Position numbers and translations under genes: made by a program. From Cercophora sp. LCS_1 (Eukaryota > Ascomycota > Sordariomycetes > Sordariales > Lasiosphaeriaceae): 64,000 nt of DNA. Position 1 is the first letter of the stretch. Each line of letters begins with the position of its first letter. The stretch is from assembly GCA_036250225.1 (NCBI GenBank), contig JAPZLL010000049.1, positions 62,001 to 126,000 of the forward strand. Direction: 5' to 3'. Positions 33,633 through 44,649 of the stretch are shown piece after piece. The notes under the pieces were generated by a model, which saw only the letters and a program-made list of their open reading frames with translations, made no database searches and was not told where the DNA came from.

Positions 33633-35697
33633 TCATTCTATACTCAGTTTTGTAATTCCATCGTTAGTGTCCACCATTCCTTGGAACCCTACCCGGCCCT
33701 TTGCTCCTCCAACCCTATTACCATTTCCCTGACTTCCGTTCTCGCTACCACTTCCTCCAGACTTCCCGGTTGTCTCCCCGCTTACGCTTCCTGGCCGTGA
33801 GCCAGTTGTTCCCCAAGGTGCCATATCTCTCTGTAAGGGACTCTGCATGATTGGCGAGTTATGCGCACTCATTCCGGGGCTGACTGCCCGTCGCTTGAAG
33901 CTAACGGGGTCAAAGTCGTCGTCTCGTCTTCGTTTGCTGTTGATCCGTCGCGTGATCTCAACGGCGCTGGGAAGGCCAACTGGAGGGTTGATTCCCGCCG
34001 TTCCGTTGGCACTACCTTGTGATAAGGGCTGGGGCTGTGGAGTGCCGCCGCTAGAGCTGCTGGTAGCGGTCGCGGCGCCGGGCAGAACAAATGGGTTCTG
34101 GCCGCTCGAACTCGCCGACGGAGAGTCCATGCTCACATCGTCTTGACTCATGACGGAAGATGGCCCCCGTTGAAGACCGAACGAGGGCGGCGGAGGCGTA
34201 ATCCGTGGGGGGGTTCCCTCAGGAAAGTTATCCCAGAACACTTTACCTTTTGAGTTCTTAATCACTTGCTTCTTGAAATTGCTGGTCCCGAGGCCGAGAG
34301 GATTGGCGCCGCCAGACGAGTCAACCATCATCATATCGTCGGCGAGCTCGTCGAGGGCGGCATCCTGGGATGCGAGATTGGGACTAGAAAGTGCGGTTGT
34401 TGTGGCGCTGTGTGTCGTTGGGGCGTTTGCGAAACGGGTTTCGAGGTCCATGTCGCTCTCCCGTACTTGGCGGATGACTTCGGCTTCTCGCCTGAATTCG
34501 CTGTCCACCGGCGCGCTTTCCTCGGCGAGAGCGGCACGGATACGGGCGAATCCTTTAGTTTTTGGCTAGCGCGGGTCAGTAGACTGGCCAAGATGGGCGC
34601 AAGAGAGCATTTACCAAAAGATTTCCGCGACGAGTAACTGCCCTCCGAATCACCCCAGGTCGTGATGGGCTATCAGAACCATCCACTGTCCGATTTGCAT
34701 TGTCGTCGCTTTCGTTGCCGGAGATATGCAACTGATTGGCAGCCCAGCTGATGCTTTCCCGTCTGTTGTGTGGGCTTGTCATCTCTTTGGACATGTTGCC
34801 CGGTGGCGATTTGGAAAGATTACTTGCGATTGCAGATGCGTGAAATCCCAGGCCCAAGGGCCCCCGATGTTTCTTCCTTGGTTGTTTCCTGATCCGCTGC
34901 CGTTGCTGAAAGCTCAGCATACTGCTGACGCCCGGCGATCCCCCACCTCCTGGCATCCACGGTGTCCCACCCAGACCGCTGATGGGCATGCTCGACTTAG
35001 CGACCTGGGGTGTTGTGATAAAGTTGTCCTCCATATCCTCGTCCATAAAGTCGTCGTCGTCTGAGCTGGAAGATGAATCCGACATGACATGGTTGTTGCT
35101 GCCCAGTGAGCTAGAGACGTGCATTTTGTCATGGTTCCCCATCACCGACCACAGAGAGGACGTCTGTTCTGATATTCCCAACTCGTTCCTCCTGCCAGGA
35201 ATGTTCATTGCCCTCGACCCAATCGTTGGGGAGGAATCGGGGGATGCCTGGTCGGCGAGGATCGAATGGTGAAGACTAGTCGCTGCTCGGGAGAAATCGA
35301 GGCCTCGTGACCTGCGCGGAAGGATGTTGGTAGGTGACGCATACATGTGTGAATGATCCAGCTTGGGTGACAAAGGGGCTGGTTGGACATAGGACGATGG
35401 CTGCGCTGCTTGACCCTGCTGGGGCATCTGGAGAGACAGGCCGCGCATTGGGAACCCTGCGCGTATGGGTGTCGACGGAGGCACGGCTTGGGACTGCGTC
35501 ATCGGTTCTACGTCCTTGTCGCGGATGCCGATGTCGTCTTTGGACTGATGTCTCTTTGCCTCGAAGATGTGGGGTGAAGGGTTTAATTTGGGTGTTCCAC
35601 CGTCAGACAGGGACCTCGTCTTCGTCAAAGGCGACTTAATCTCCTTGGGCACGTCGAAGTCGCCCTCAATGTCTGACATGCGCGAAATGTCGTCCAT
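33633..35697 (-). CDS. Conserved fungal disordered protein, function unknown
   Basis: Exons 35697-34615 and 34565-33633 (49-nt intron, phase 0), giving 671 residues. Not recognised as a named protein. It begins MDDISRMSDIEGDFDVP and is Ser/Pro-rich with many SP/TP sites, an acidic Ser run (MSDSSSSSDDDDFMDEDMED) and a basic stretch (RQRIRKQPRKKHRGPLG). The most ordered-looking block spans the intron: RRAVTRRGNLL joined to PKTKGFARIRAALAEES and EFRREAEVIRQVRESDMD. The basic block KRRRDDDFDPVSFKRRAVSP near the C-terminus looks like a nuclear signal. It is plausibly a phosphorylated nuclear regulator; this is inference only. The splice is strongly supported because it joins two halves of the conserved block. 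Confidence 0.75.
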
Positions 35698-36599
35698 CTT
35701 GATCCAATGCCAGTACGCCAGTGCCGCTGTACGGTGGTGCTAAGAGGGTCGCGTCGCGATCTTCGGATCTCGCCAACGCGTCGTCGATGCAATGGCGCAT
35801 ATGCGACACTGAGGGTGGTTTGTGGATCATAAGGGCAACAGAAGTCAAGAAACAGAGGCGTAGAACATCATGTTGAGTGGGAAGGGTGTGAGCAAGAAGA
35901 TTGAAAGCTGACTCTGGCGGATGGATCTGAGAAACGAATGTCGTAAAGCGGCTAAACTTCTCGCTTCTGGATGGCCGTTGCACAGAGCCAAGCACCCGCT
36001 AAAACGGCACGTCCAGCCCTTCCAGAGCGCTACAGATCTCACGCGTACCCCTGCTCCCTGTCAGTTCCCGGCGTGCCGTCACCAATAAAACTCGGTTCTC
36101 TTCATGATTGTCTCGAACAAATGTCTACGGGGCTCAGTACGACCAAACTTTGTGGCTCCGTTCAATTTTGACAAAGAATAACTTGTGAACGTCTTCTTGT
36201 TCAATCAACAGGAACGCTTATCGGTATCGATACTGCGATAAGATCGGCCCCTCACTTTGTGTTGACAGCGAAAGCGGGGCTACGGAACCCTTGGGTGGGT
36301 CCAACGGAGCGAACCCGGTCCTCCACTGTTCAATGGCCATTCATCGTCGTTCACCTCGGAACCACACTCGATCCAACGGGTCGCTAAGACTTACCCGGTT
36401 CTCCAATACGACATCGTTCTCCAATACTCAGATGATATCCTATACAAGACGTCATATTTCCGATGATGACAATGTCCACATTCCCTCACCAACAAAACAT
36501 GGAAGAAATCTTGGGGCCATCTCATTTACTCTAGGATACTTCTCTCAATTGACCAATTGGTATCTAGTTACACCTATACTATCTAAGTCTCAGATACCT

Positions 36600-37662
36600 C
36601 TATTTCGTCCCAAAAACCTTGTCGAAACCTGTCAAGGTAAAGCGATAATGCACCTTGCCCTGCTTGACCCTTTCAACCGCCTCCTTGCAACTAGCCTCGC
36701 TCAGCTCTAGCGTCTCAACCATGGGCTTGATACCCTTCTCAGCGGCCAGCTTCAACATGGCTTCCATCTCCTGGTGGTTCCCCAGGTGACTTCCCGTCAA
36801 CTTGGCAGCGTTCCCGAGGAATGCAAACGCTTGCATCTCGGGCAATGAGTGCTCAGGGATGCCGACCATATGGAACTCGCCGCCGACTTTGAGCATGGAG
36901 AAATACGACTTGAGATCGAACTCATGCGTCATATTGGAGCAGTTGAGGATGAAATCAAGCTTGAACTTCCACTTGTCAGCAAAGCCCTCCTCGGTCGTCC
37001 TTGGCTCCCAACTTCTTCGCATCGTCCTTCTTATTGGGCGAGTGCGTGAATGCATACGTTTCAGCGCCGAGCGCCGAACTCCATTGCAGCACGAGGTGAC
37101 CGATACCAATCACACCAACCGTCTTTCCGGGGCCAACTCCCGCCCTCACGAGCGGTGAGTAGGTGGTGATACCGGCGCAGAGGAGAGGCGCGGCGGCATG
37201 TGATTCCAGCGCATCGGGGACCTTGAAGGTAAAGTATTCATGGGCGCGGATGTAGTTTGCCCATCCACCGTGGGCCGTACTGCCGTCGGGACACTTGGCG
37301 TTGTAGGTGTCGACGAGATGGGGGCAGTAGTTCTCGTTGGCGCTCTTGCAGATGTCGCACTTGAGACACGACCAAGCCTAGGCACCAACGCCGACGCGGT
37401 CGCCCTGCTCGATGTTCTTGACTTCCTTGCCGACTTTGACAGCTTTACCGACGACCTCGTGGCCTACACAGAGGGGTCCCTCGAAATCGCCCCATCCGCC
37501 GGTAACGGTGTGGACATCGCTTCCGCATACACCGCAGCATTCGATCTCAACGTCGATGTCGCTGTCTTCGAACGACTTTGGGGTGAGCTCGGCGCGGTGG
37601 AACTGGTTCCATGTCTTGGGAGAATCGACGACAAAGCCGTCAAAGGTGTCTGGGTAACCCAT
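36600..37662 (-). pseudogene. Broken zinc-dependent NADP alcohol dehydrogenase (Adh6/CAD-like)
   Basis: A medium-chain alcohol dehydrogenase of the NADP-dependent Adh6/cinnamyl-type group can be followed over its whole length but not in one frame. It starts MGYPDTFDGFVVDSP. The catalytic zinc Cys motif CGVCGSDVH and GHEVVGK are intact. A TAG stop sits at 37380-37378, where the family has a residue before AWSCLKC; the structural zinc cysteines follow it. The Rossmann loop reads VGVIGIGHLV, two residues short of the usual GIGGLGHL. Near 36995 a short deletion shifts the frame: the line KKLGAKDD runs out of frame, and TEEGFADKWKFKLDF continues in another frame to the natural C-terminus TGFDKVFGTK. 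With three lesions it is unlikely to be functional. Confidence 0.85.
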
Positions 37663-38368
37663 GTTGGCGATTGGTTGTGCACTTGTCGTGTAAGTGATAA
37701 TTCAGAGAAAGTTGCTGGTGTAACCCTCAAGGAATGTGAGTGCAGAAATTGACCGGATTGAGCCTCTTCCCCGACAGTTTGGTAAAATCGAAAAATGGTA
37801 TATCCCAGATGGAATTGATCTTCTTATACTATTTGATCAGCGTGGTGCGTGTTTGCGACCGTTCCTGGTGGTAACGAACCGAGTATGAACGGACGGCAAC
37901 CATGACGTCGACGACTCCATCAAGGTCAGGTCCCTCGGCGCCATCATCGATCTGCAACGAGGCAAAGTCCCGATTGCTAAGCTCTCTGTTTAAACTAGAG
38001 ACAATACATCATCGAGAAACCAGATTGAGGAACTGAAAGAGTGTTGTGAATGATTGTGGTAAGTTGTGTCGTGGTCGAGGTCCCGTGCAAGTGGGAGTCG
38101 CCTGTCATGTGTAAGCGGGGCAGAGTTGGCCGAGCAATGGCTCCATGAAGCAATGGTCAAAATTCTTATTCGAACTAAGCTTTCTGGATTGAATGGGAGG
38201 GTACTGTGCAAGTCCTCGGATGCTCTGGCCTTGCGATTGGATCCCATGCGGACGAAGCAGAGAAGTCCTCGATCCAAACGTCCAACTGCATCAAAAACAA
38301 CCCGCTCAGGACGCTGTTGCGCTTGTCAACGCTCGCAGGATTTTGACCAAGAACGAAATCAGCTCTAT
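37663..38368. other. Intergenic region, no gene supported
   Basis: About 700 bp between the alcohol dehydrogenase pseudogene and the MCM10 3' end. It contains the direct string TCATCATCATCG at the MCM10 terminus. Nothing else is supported. Confidence 0.5.
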
Positions 38369-40822
38369 TCACTTCACAATAATCAAGTCATCATCATCGT
38401 CATCATCATCCAAAACGACCTGCCTCCCTCTCTTAGCCGCAGCGGACAACGGCTCGCCCAGACTTTCCCTACCAGCCTCGCGTATCCCCTTCTCCGTGAC
38501 AAAGCGCGTCTTCTTCCTAACCGGCGACCTATCACCGCCGCTACTGCTCGCATCAACCTTGTTGCCATCCAATCTCTCGCCCTCTTTCATCCGAGCCAGC
38601 TTGTCCTTCAACGCCGTGCCCCACCCCATCGGCGCAGACTGTCCCTTCCCGTCCACCGTCGAGTTCGAACCCGAAGACTCGGGCCTCTTCCGCTTAGCCG
38701 GGCCGAGACTAACATTGCCGCCTCTTCTCCCGACCAGGCCTAGTGCGCGAGCATCCCACCTTGGCGCCCCGTCGCTCGCCATGGTCGACATGCTAGTGTT
38801 TGTCAACCGCGACGACACGGCCCCCCACACGGCCGTTGACGCCGCCGACGACGATACGCTACTTCCCAGCGCCGTCTTCGTTTTTGGTGCTGCTGCAGAC
38901 GCCTTTTTCTCTGCTCGTAGCTTCATGTACTCCTTGCCTGCTCCACCGCCCGTCATGGACAGCTTCTTGGCAATGTCGCGCTCCTTTTCCTGGCGGATCA
39001 GACGTCGTTTGAGTGCTTCCTCGCGCTCAACCCGATCCGCCATACCGCCTTCCTCAGGGTCCACGGAGCGCGTGCCACTGACAAAATATGTGCTGTGAGC
39101 TGACCGGTCATAATTTCCTGCGCGTTCGAGGTTCCCAAACTTTGAGTCCTCGTCCAATTTCCCACCAAATCCGGTATTACGGCGGGAGTTAGAGGCTTTT
39201 CCACCCCCGCTGCCGAATGTAGATGTATTGTTGAGCTCAATGCGATTGCCCCGGGCTTTTCGTAAGGCTTCGTTGGTGTGAAACTCGCAGTACTCTGTTC
39301 GTCTCGCGTTGATCCAGCTACCGCAGGGCTGTCCGTCCCTTTTTACCGATTTGCAGGAGCCCAGATCTCGCGCGTTGCCAATTTCAAGGATGGTGTCGGC
39401 ATCGGAGTTGATCACCAGACCGAAGCGGTTGGTCGCCTCACGGCCTGGGGGAGGTGGGATAATGGTAGGGTTGAGGATGGCAAGAATTGTTCCTGGTGTG
39501 AGTTTCCAGAAGCGGTCAAATCCGCTGTTGAAAAGGTAGAGTTCTAGTTCAAAATGGAGGTCCACGAGGGTAATGACCATGTATTTGCCGCGGTCCTTTT
39601 GGGGCTTGCCTTCGGCACCGGGAGCAGGTCGATGGCTTCGTGGGTCGGATTTACTGGCGATGATGGCGAACACAACGATGTCGGATTCGACATGGGGGAG
39701 GCTCCAGTCGGGGGCCTTGACGTGGCGGAGGAGGTCTTTGAGGACATAAGTCTTCATGCCAGTGATAGCACGGGTGAGGACTTTGTGAGGGAGGATTCGT
39801 TTCGAGAGGTGAAGGCCCGAGTATGGCTCGAAGCCTGCCTCTGACTCGGTCCCATTCGATGTTGCAGAGGTGTCGGCAGTGAAAGGGTCCGTGGTAGACG
39901 GTTTTGACTGCCCAGTACTTGAGGCCGTGTGGCTCCGTGGTATCTGTCCTGCTGTGGAAGCGAGGATGTCACCTCTCGAGTATTCTGGAGGTTTATAAGG
40001 CTCCTCGGCAATATCGAGGGCCCTTGTCTTGTAGTCCTCCATTTCTTGTCTCCCGACGCTAAAGGCCGTGCTCCGGATTTTCTGTATCCTTTGCTGCCTC
40101 TCCTGTCGGCTAGCTTCTTCGGTTCTCGCGGATGCCAATCGTTCGTTGAAGCTCATCGGACGTGCCTCCGGCTCCTGTCCTTGACCGGGTAACGGTGTTT
40201 TCGTCCTTCGTAAATAGCCCCCTTGCTGAACCTGCCCGTCCTCTTGCGATTTTTTTACACTCGGCGCTCTTTTGAGGGACATATCAGCCGCCCGTCGCCC
40301 CTTGTCGATACCAAGAAGGATCCGTTGCGGTGATGTTTGTACATTTGTCGTGTTTTGGGCCCTCCGAACGGGGGACGCAGGTACTTGGATAGATGACTGC
40401 CCTCCTCTTTCAATACTTTCCATCCTGTCCCGCGCCGCAGCTATTTTCGCCTGAATGGGAAGTTCCTTCAAGCGCCCATCATCCCGCGGTGCTGGTTCTG
40501 GACGAAGCGCACTGTTTCCCGCATCTGAGCTCGAGGTGGCTGCTTTTTTCGCTCTCAATTTCTTCAACTTGAGCTTGGCTTCGATCGCCTGGAGTTTTAA
40601 CCGCAAGGTCTCCTCGTCTTCCTCGTCGTCGTCGTCATCGTCCAATAATGGGTCGTCCAATGCATACTTCGAACTTAATGCTGATGTCGATTTTGATGTT
40701 CTGAGTTTTGAGGGGGAGGGAGTAGGCGAGCCGCGATCGGCCAGGCGTCGCAGTCGCTCGCGCCCCGAGGGAGTACCAAGGAGGGCTTCATGAGGCGATC
40801 GGGGAGGCCATTGGGCAGCCAT
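38369..40822 (-). CDS. MCM10: Mcm10 DNA replication initiation factor
   Basis: Activates the CMG helicase and binds DNA polymerase alpha and DNA at origins. Intronless. ATG 40822 (MAAQWPPRSPHEALLGT) is preferred and gives 817 residues; ATG 40840 adds 6. The N-terminus has an acidic run and a coiled coil (LKLQAIEAKLKLKKLRAKK). The conserved OB-fold plus zinc-finger core begins around residue 330 (EPYSGLHLSKRILPHK; VVFAIIASKSDPRS; YMVITLVDLHFELELYLF). The Mcm10 zinc finger is at about 488-512: LGSCKSVKRDGQPCGSW then YCEFH, with Cys, Cys, Cys and His ligands. A basic C-terminal region ends in eight Asp followed by LIIVK, a SUMO-interacting-motif-like end. It is divergent from RNH202. Confidence 0.93.
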   Translation of the reverse strand: MAAQWPPRSPHEALLGTPSGRERLRRLADRGSPTPSPSKLRTSKSTSALSSKYALDDPLLDDDDDDEEDEETLRLKLQAIEAKLKLKKLRAKKAATSSSDAGNSALRPEPAPRDDGRLKELPIQAKIAAARDRMESIERGGQSSIQVPASPVRRAQNTTNVQTSPQRILLGIDKGRRAADMSLKRAPSVKKSQEDGQVQQGGYLRRTKTPLPGQGQEPEARPMSFNERLASARTEEASRQERQQRIQKIRSTAFSVGRQEMEDYKTRALDIAEEPYKPPEYSRGDILASTAGQIPRSHTASSTGQSKPSTTDPFTADTSATSNGTESEAGFEPYSGLHLSKRILPHKVLTRAITGMKTYVLKDLLRHVKAPDWSLPHVESDIVVFAIIASKSDPRSHRPAPGAEGKPQKDRGKYMVITLVDLHFELELYLFNSGFDRFWKLTPGTILAILNPTIIPPPPGREATNRFGLVINSDADTILEIGNARDLGSCKSVKRDGQPCGSWINARRTEYCEFHTNEALRKARGNRIELNNTSTFGSGGGKASNSRRNTGFGGKLDEDSKFGNLERAGNYDRSAHSTYFVSGTRSVDPEEGGMADRVEREEALKRRLIRQEKERDIAKKLSMTGGGAGKEYMKLRAEKKASAAAPKTKTALGSSVSSSAASTAVWGAVSSRLTNTSMSTMASDGAPRWDARALGLVGRRGGNVSLGPAKRKRPESSGSNSTVDGKGQSAPMGWGTALKDKLARMKEGERLDGNKVDASSSGGDRSPVRKKTRFVTEKGIREAGRESLGEPLSAAAKRGRQVVLDDDDDDDDLIIVK

Positions 40823-41503
40823 CGCTGTTCCCTTGTTCAAACTTCGCTTTCCTCAAGCCGCGGTGTAAATGCGGGCCCCGGAACTAAATACGACCGGAGC
40901 GTCGAGTAGACGCCAGCGAGTTGTTGACGAGCCCAAATGCAAACAAAGCGGAAGCGGATTCCGGCGCTGGAGCGCAGTGTTCGGAGTTGTTGCCAGTCCG
41001 CCCTATATTGACCAATCAAGGTACCACGCGGACAACATGTTCGTCGGAAAGCTGCAGGACATTCAGAGCAAAGACTGGCTGTCCTCTCAGGGGTCGGAGT
41101 GGTGGTTGGCTCGCCAAAAATTGCAGGATCCGTGAGACGTTGGATGTCTTGTTTCACGCCCAAAGGGAGCTGGGGCTCGATTCCAAACGGTGAAATTCGT
41201 CGCAAACCGATAAGCCCTGAATGCGCGCGATAAGGAGGCAATTGCGGTGGTGGAAGTTCTGGGCTTGCAGGGGGGAACGCGCCTGTAGTGGGAGAGAAGT
41301 GTGGCGTCGCTAGCCGAGTCTAGGAGACGCGATGCAACGCGTCAAGGTCGCGTCAAATGCGACAGGGGTTTTGAACCTCTACAAACCACCATGGCAGATT
41401 GCGACTAATCGAGTCAACACTTCACTTTTTAGAAGGCGGTCCTATGCGACGAAGTTGGATATTTTGACATTGCCATTGATTGGATCATTACGCCAGAAAA
41501 GTC
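40823..41503. promoter_or_regulatory. Shared divergent promoter of MCM10 and RNH202
   Basis: 681 bp between start codons. It includes the palindromic MCB/MluI box ACGCGT at 41338-41343 and nearby GACGCG (41327-41332). Such boxes are bound by the MBF G1/S factor in yeasts. Confidence 0.55.
41338..41343. promoter_or_regulatory. MCB-like element ACGCGT
   Basis: Perfect MluI cell-cycle box, 161 bp before the RNH202 start. A second core, GACGCG, lies 6-11 bp upstream. Function is inferred from yeast MBF targets. Confidence 0.45.
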
Positions 41504-42811
41504 ATGGCGAGAACACGGTCAACGAAAACATCGACGAAAGTTGCCAAAGCAGAGCCCGCGAAGCCAGCGACGACGTCTACGTACAGTTTACCAGCTGAAA
41601 GCGAAAACCCGCCCCGATTCTTCGTAATTCCCAGGAAGGCGACCCCGGAAGCTCGTATTGTCACTCTCCAAAACCCTCGATACTCAAAGCCGACGAGATA
41701 TCTCATCTGTCCTGATGCTGGCTTCTTCGAGTTCAACAAGATCGCACCGCCCAAGTCTGCTCCACGAAGCTGGCTCGTTGAAAATGCGAGACTAGAGGAT
41801 GGCTCCACGAAAGGCTTGGAAGCTCAAATTACCAGCAACCCCGAGCTCTACATCGCGACTCCCATCGATCCTCTGTTCCTCCTCCTCCCTGCCCTTGCCT
41901 CGTCGGAGGGATGCCAGTCTGAGCCCGAAACAAAAGCACCCAAGAAGCGCATGTTTCTTTCCAGTGACGACCACTTTGACGCACTGGTAACGAAGGAGAA
42001 CCATCTGACCGAGATTCTGACATGGCCAAAGGCCCGGCAGCTCCTCGAGTCCAGAATGGGTACGGTTTGCGATACCGTGGAAGCCGGGGACGAATTTATG
42101 TTTCGGTTGAACGAATCCAAGCTGGTCGACGAAATTCTATCCAAGGCAAAAAGGATGAGTGAAGCGGGTCTACCTAAGAGCATGGACGAGAAGTTTGTCG
42201 TCAAAGCGCTGGAGGCGCCCATCTTGGGGATCAAGAGCAAGCCCGCCGCAAACAATGGCACATCAACACCTTCTAGCGGGACAGGAGGAAGCAACAGTCC
42301 CCAGAATGAATCTGCAGATTCTCAATCTACAGTGTCGTCACTAGAGACCTCGACAAGCTCACTCTCCGAGGCGTCAACCGCCGCTACTTCGGTAGTAGAC
42401 GAGCCTGCCGTTGAAGTTGTCACCAACGCCATCACGGCTTCTCCGGAGGTGTTAAAGCTTCAAAGATTGCGTGTCGCCTTCAATTTTATCTGCTCAAGCT
42501 ATGTCGCCCCTGGGCTAGCAGCTACATTGAAAAGCGTGGTTGCTGCATCTTTGACAGCGGACTTTAAGCCATTGGATGACTATGTTCAGCAGTTGACGAA
42601 GCTTCGTCAAGAGGCAACCATGTCACGATCTGGCGACTACTCAAGGAAGCGGAACAGGGACGAGGAGGACGATGAGCGCGCCGAGAAAAAGCGAAAGCAA
42701 GATGAGGAAGCTAAGGCCAAGAAAGCAAACCAGAGCCGGGGTGTCAAGCAGCTGGCCAAGGTCAACACATCGGGGATGAAGAAGATGAGTGACTTCTTCA
42801 AGAAAAAATAA
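41504..42811 (+). CDS. RNH202: Ribonuclease H2 subunit B (Rnh202)
   Basis: Non-catalytic subunit of RNase H2, which removes ribonucleotides and RNA:DNA hybrids. Intronless, 435 residues from ATG 41504 (MARTRSTKTS). The N-terminal triple-barrel region is recognisable: RFFVIPRKATPEARIVTLQN, PRYSKPTRYLICPDAGFFEFN, APRSWLVENARLEDGS, LYIATPIDPLFLLLPAL. The helical wHTH region follows (FDALVTKENHLTEILTWPK). A Ser/Thr-rich linker and a second helical part (RVAFNFICSSYVAPGLAATLK) come next, then a lysine/glutamate-rich basic region. The protein ends GMKKMSDFFKKK, resembling the C-terminal PIP box of RNase H2B that tethers it to PCNA; the glutamine position is Met here, as in the human protein. Confidence 0.9.
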   Translation: MARTRSTKTSTKVAKAEPAKPATTSTYSLPAESENPPRFFVIPRKATPEARIVTLQNPRYSKPTRYLICPDAGFFEFNKIAPPKSAPRSWLVENARLEDGSTKGLEAQITSNPELYIATPIDPLFLLLPALASSEGCQSEPETKAPKKRMFLSSDDHFDALVTKENHLTEILTWPKARQLLESRMGTVCDTVEAGDEFMFRLNESKLVDEILSKAKRMSEAGLPKSMDEKFVVKALEAPILGIKSKPAANNGTSTPSSGTGGSNSPQNESADSQSTVSSLETSTSSLSEASTAATSVVDEPAVEVVTNAITASPEVLKLQRLRVAFNFICSSYVAPGLAATLKSVVAASLTADFKPLDDYVQQLTKLRQEATMSRSGDYSRKRNRDEEDDERAEKKRKQDEEAKAKKANQSRGVKQLAKVNTSGMKKMSDFFKKK

Positions 42812-43026
42812 GCTTAATCGTTTTTAGGTTCGGGAGGGATAAGACGGCATTGGGCCTCTCAAGGTTGACCGGCTGACGGCGTTCGGGAACGGATAGGATG
42901 CTTGTTCATCTAGGTGTGGCTTATTGAGTGTATAATAGCATTTGCGCAATCATATCCGAACGACATACCGTGATTTTCCATACCTCAAAAAGAGTTCCGT
43001 TGCGCCTAATAGAACTCAATTCACCC

Positions 43027-43762
43027 TTAGGACTGGGTTCCCCTGCCTCGCCCTCGTACACTTCCAAACCCCCTTGCTATGCCGGGCGTGCCTCTGGAGC
43101 TACTCCCAGCGCTTGACGATGCTGTGCTTGTCCCATAACCTGACGAGGTTCCCCTGCCAATCCCTCTCCCTCTCCCAACTCTTGACCCTCTCGTTGAAAT
43201 CCCCCTAGCTGACGGGGCTACCAGCTTTTGCCTTTCTTCATCCTCAGCCTTCCTGCGGGCTTCCTCTCGTCGCCGTTCCAATTCTGCCGCCCGCCTCTCA
43301 GCCTCACGCTGCTTCTCTTGGGCTTCATTCTCAATGTCAACGAGATCTTGCGTTGCGCCATTCCAATTTGGATTCAGAATCAGTCGTTGGTTGTGTTCTG
43401 TTTGTGATAGGATCCGGGTCCATGTATTGAGAAGGGTGGACGCATTGTCTACTGTCTTCGATACAGTCTAGAAGAGTTAACCTCGGGATATGATAAATAC
43501 CAAAGGGATAAGTGCATACTCCCATATTGCCCTTTGCCCGCTCCAACGTCCCAATGACCCCTTCAATGACCTGGTTGATGTTTCTCACACCTTCCAATTC
43601 TCTACGTAGTGCGGCATCGCGGGCCTCCTGTGCCTCCTCAGCACTGTATCGTGAGTTGTGGTTTGTGGGTGTCTTTGATCGGTCGGGTTGCCGTGGGGCA
43701 TTGCGGGCATTCCTTTCAGAGGGCGATGCAAATGGGTCTTCATGGTCGGGGCTGTCAGCCAT
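43027..43762 (-). CDS. DUO1: DASH/Dam1 complex subunit Duo1
   Basis: Subunit of the outer-kinetochore ring complex that couples chromosomes to microtubules. Exons are 43762-43520 and 43467-43027 (52-nt intron), giving 227 residues. The conserved Duo1 core starts SRYSAEEAQEARDAALRREL, then EGVRNINQVIEGVIGTLERAKGN. Spliced on is TVSKTVDNASTLLNTWTRIL and LILNPNWNGATQDLVDIEN. A highly charged coiled coil follows (AQEKQREAERRAAELERRRE). The C-terminus is a Gly/Arg/Ser-rich tail (RGRGIGRGTSSGYG). ATG 43762 (MADSPDHEDPF) is preferred; ATG 43822 would add 20 residues. Confidence 0.9.
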
Positions 43763-44649
43763 GATGCATGCGCTGCCGGCTGGGATCACAGTGAGTGTTT
43801 TTCTAGGATTGTCTCGTCCCAACTAGGCTTTTCTCGGATGGCCTTGAAACCCAATCCAGGGGTCTTGTTGTGTAGTGCTGTGTTGTTGCATGTATGTTTA
43901 CCAGATGACGTCCGTCATCCGTTTGCGCTGGCTGCTGCAGAGGTTGTCTGTTTCGCTGGGATTGGTGGGGTAAGTGCCCGCAAGGGTTCATGACGCGAAT
44001 CCCAGTCGCGTTTGTGGGGAATTTTCGCGTTTTGGCGTGACGGTTTTAATTTACCGACGTGCAGGGGCTGCAGTGGGCAGCAAGGGTGGCTGGTTGTGTG
44101 TTGAAACCCGGCGCAGACCGCCCCCAGCCTCTTGCTCTTTCTCCTTGTCACCTTCGTCGCACATCAACACATCGCCGGCGCTTGAAGCCTCAAATCGCAC
44201 CCGCCATTGACAACAATACCCAACACCGGCGCGAAGTTCAATCAGACTGCTCATAGCTCTTTCCGCCCTGGATTTTCGTTGCTTGCAATTCCCCACATGC
44301 GCACTGCGGTATTATTCTTCCTATTGACCACCAAGTCCTATTGTCCCCAATCTCCCTCCAATACCTCCCAACGATTTTATTCAATCTCGGCTTCACGCGA
44401 CAATACCTCAGCAGCGCAGATAAACCCTTCTCGGCGCAAGGTTTTGCATCGCTCTTGACGCAAACTCCGCCGCATCAACTTCCCGTTCGCACCTTGGTCT
44501 CACCAAAGTAAACAATCCTCGGCGGCAACCGGGACCTTCCGAGAGATCCACCCCCCAACAACCGCAAACAAGGCAACTGCCCCTCCGCCGATTCAGAGCA
44601 AGGGAAAGAGAAGCTTCCGGTCGATACCGCGGCGACAACAAAGATCGTA
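43763..44649. promoter_or_regulatory. Shared divergent promoter of DUO1 and the Cdk-site-rich gene
   Basis: 887 bp between start codons, with no supported gene. GACGCGAA (from about 43992), GTCGCGTTT (about 44005) and TTCGCGTTTTGGCG (about 44023) resemble MCB/E2F-type cores; CACGCGAC is near 44396. Confidence 0.45.
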
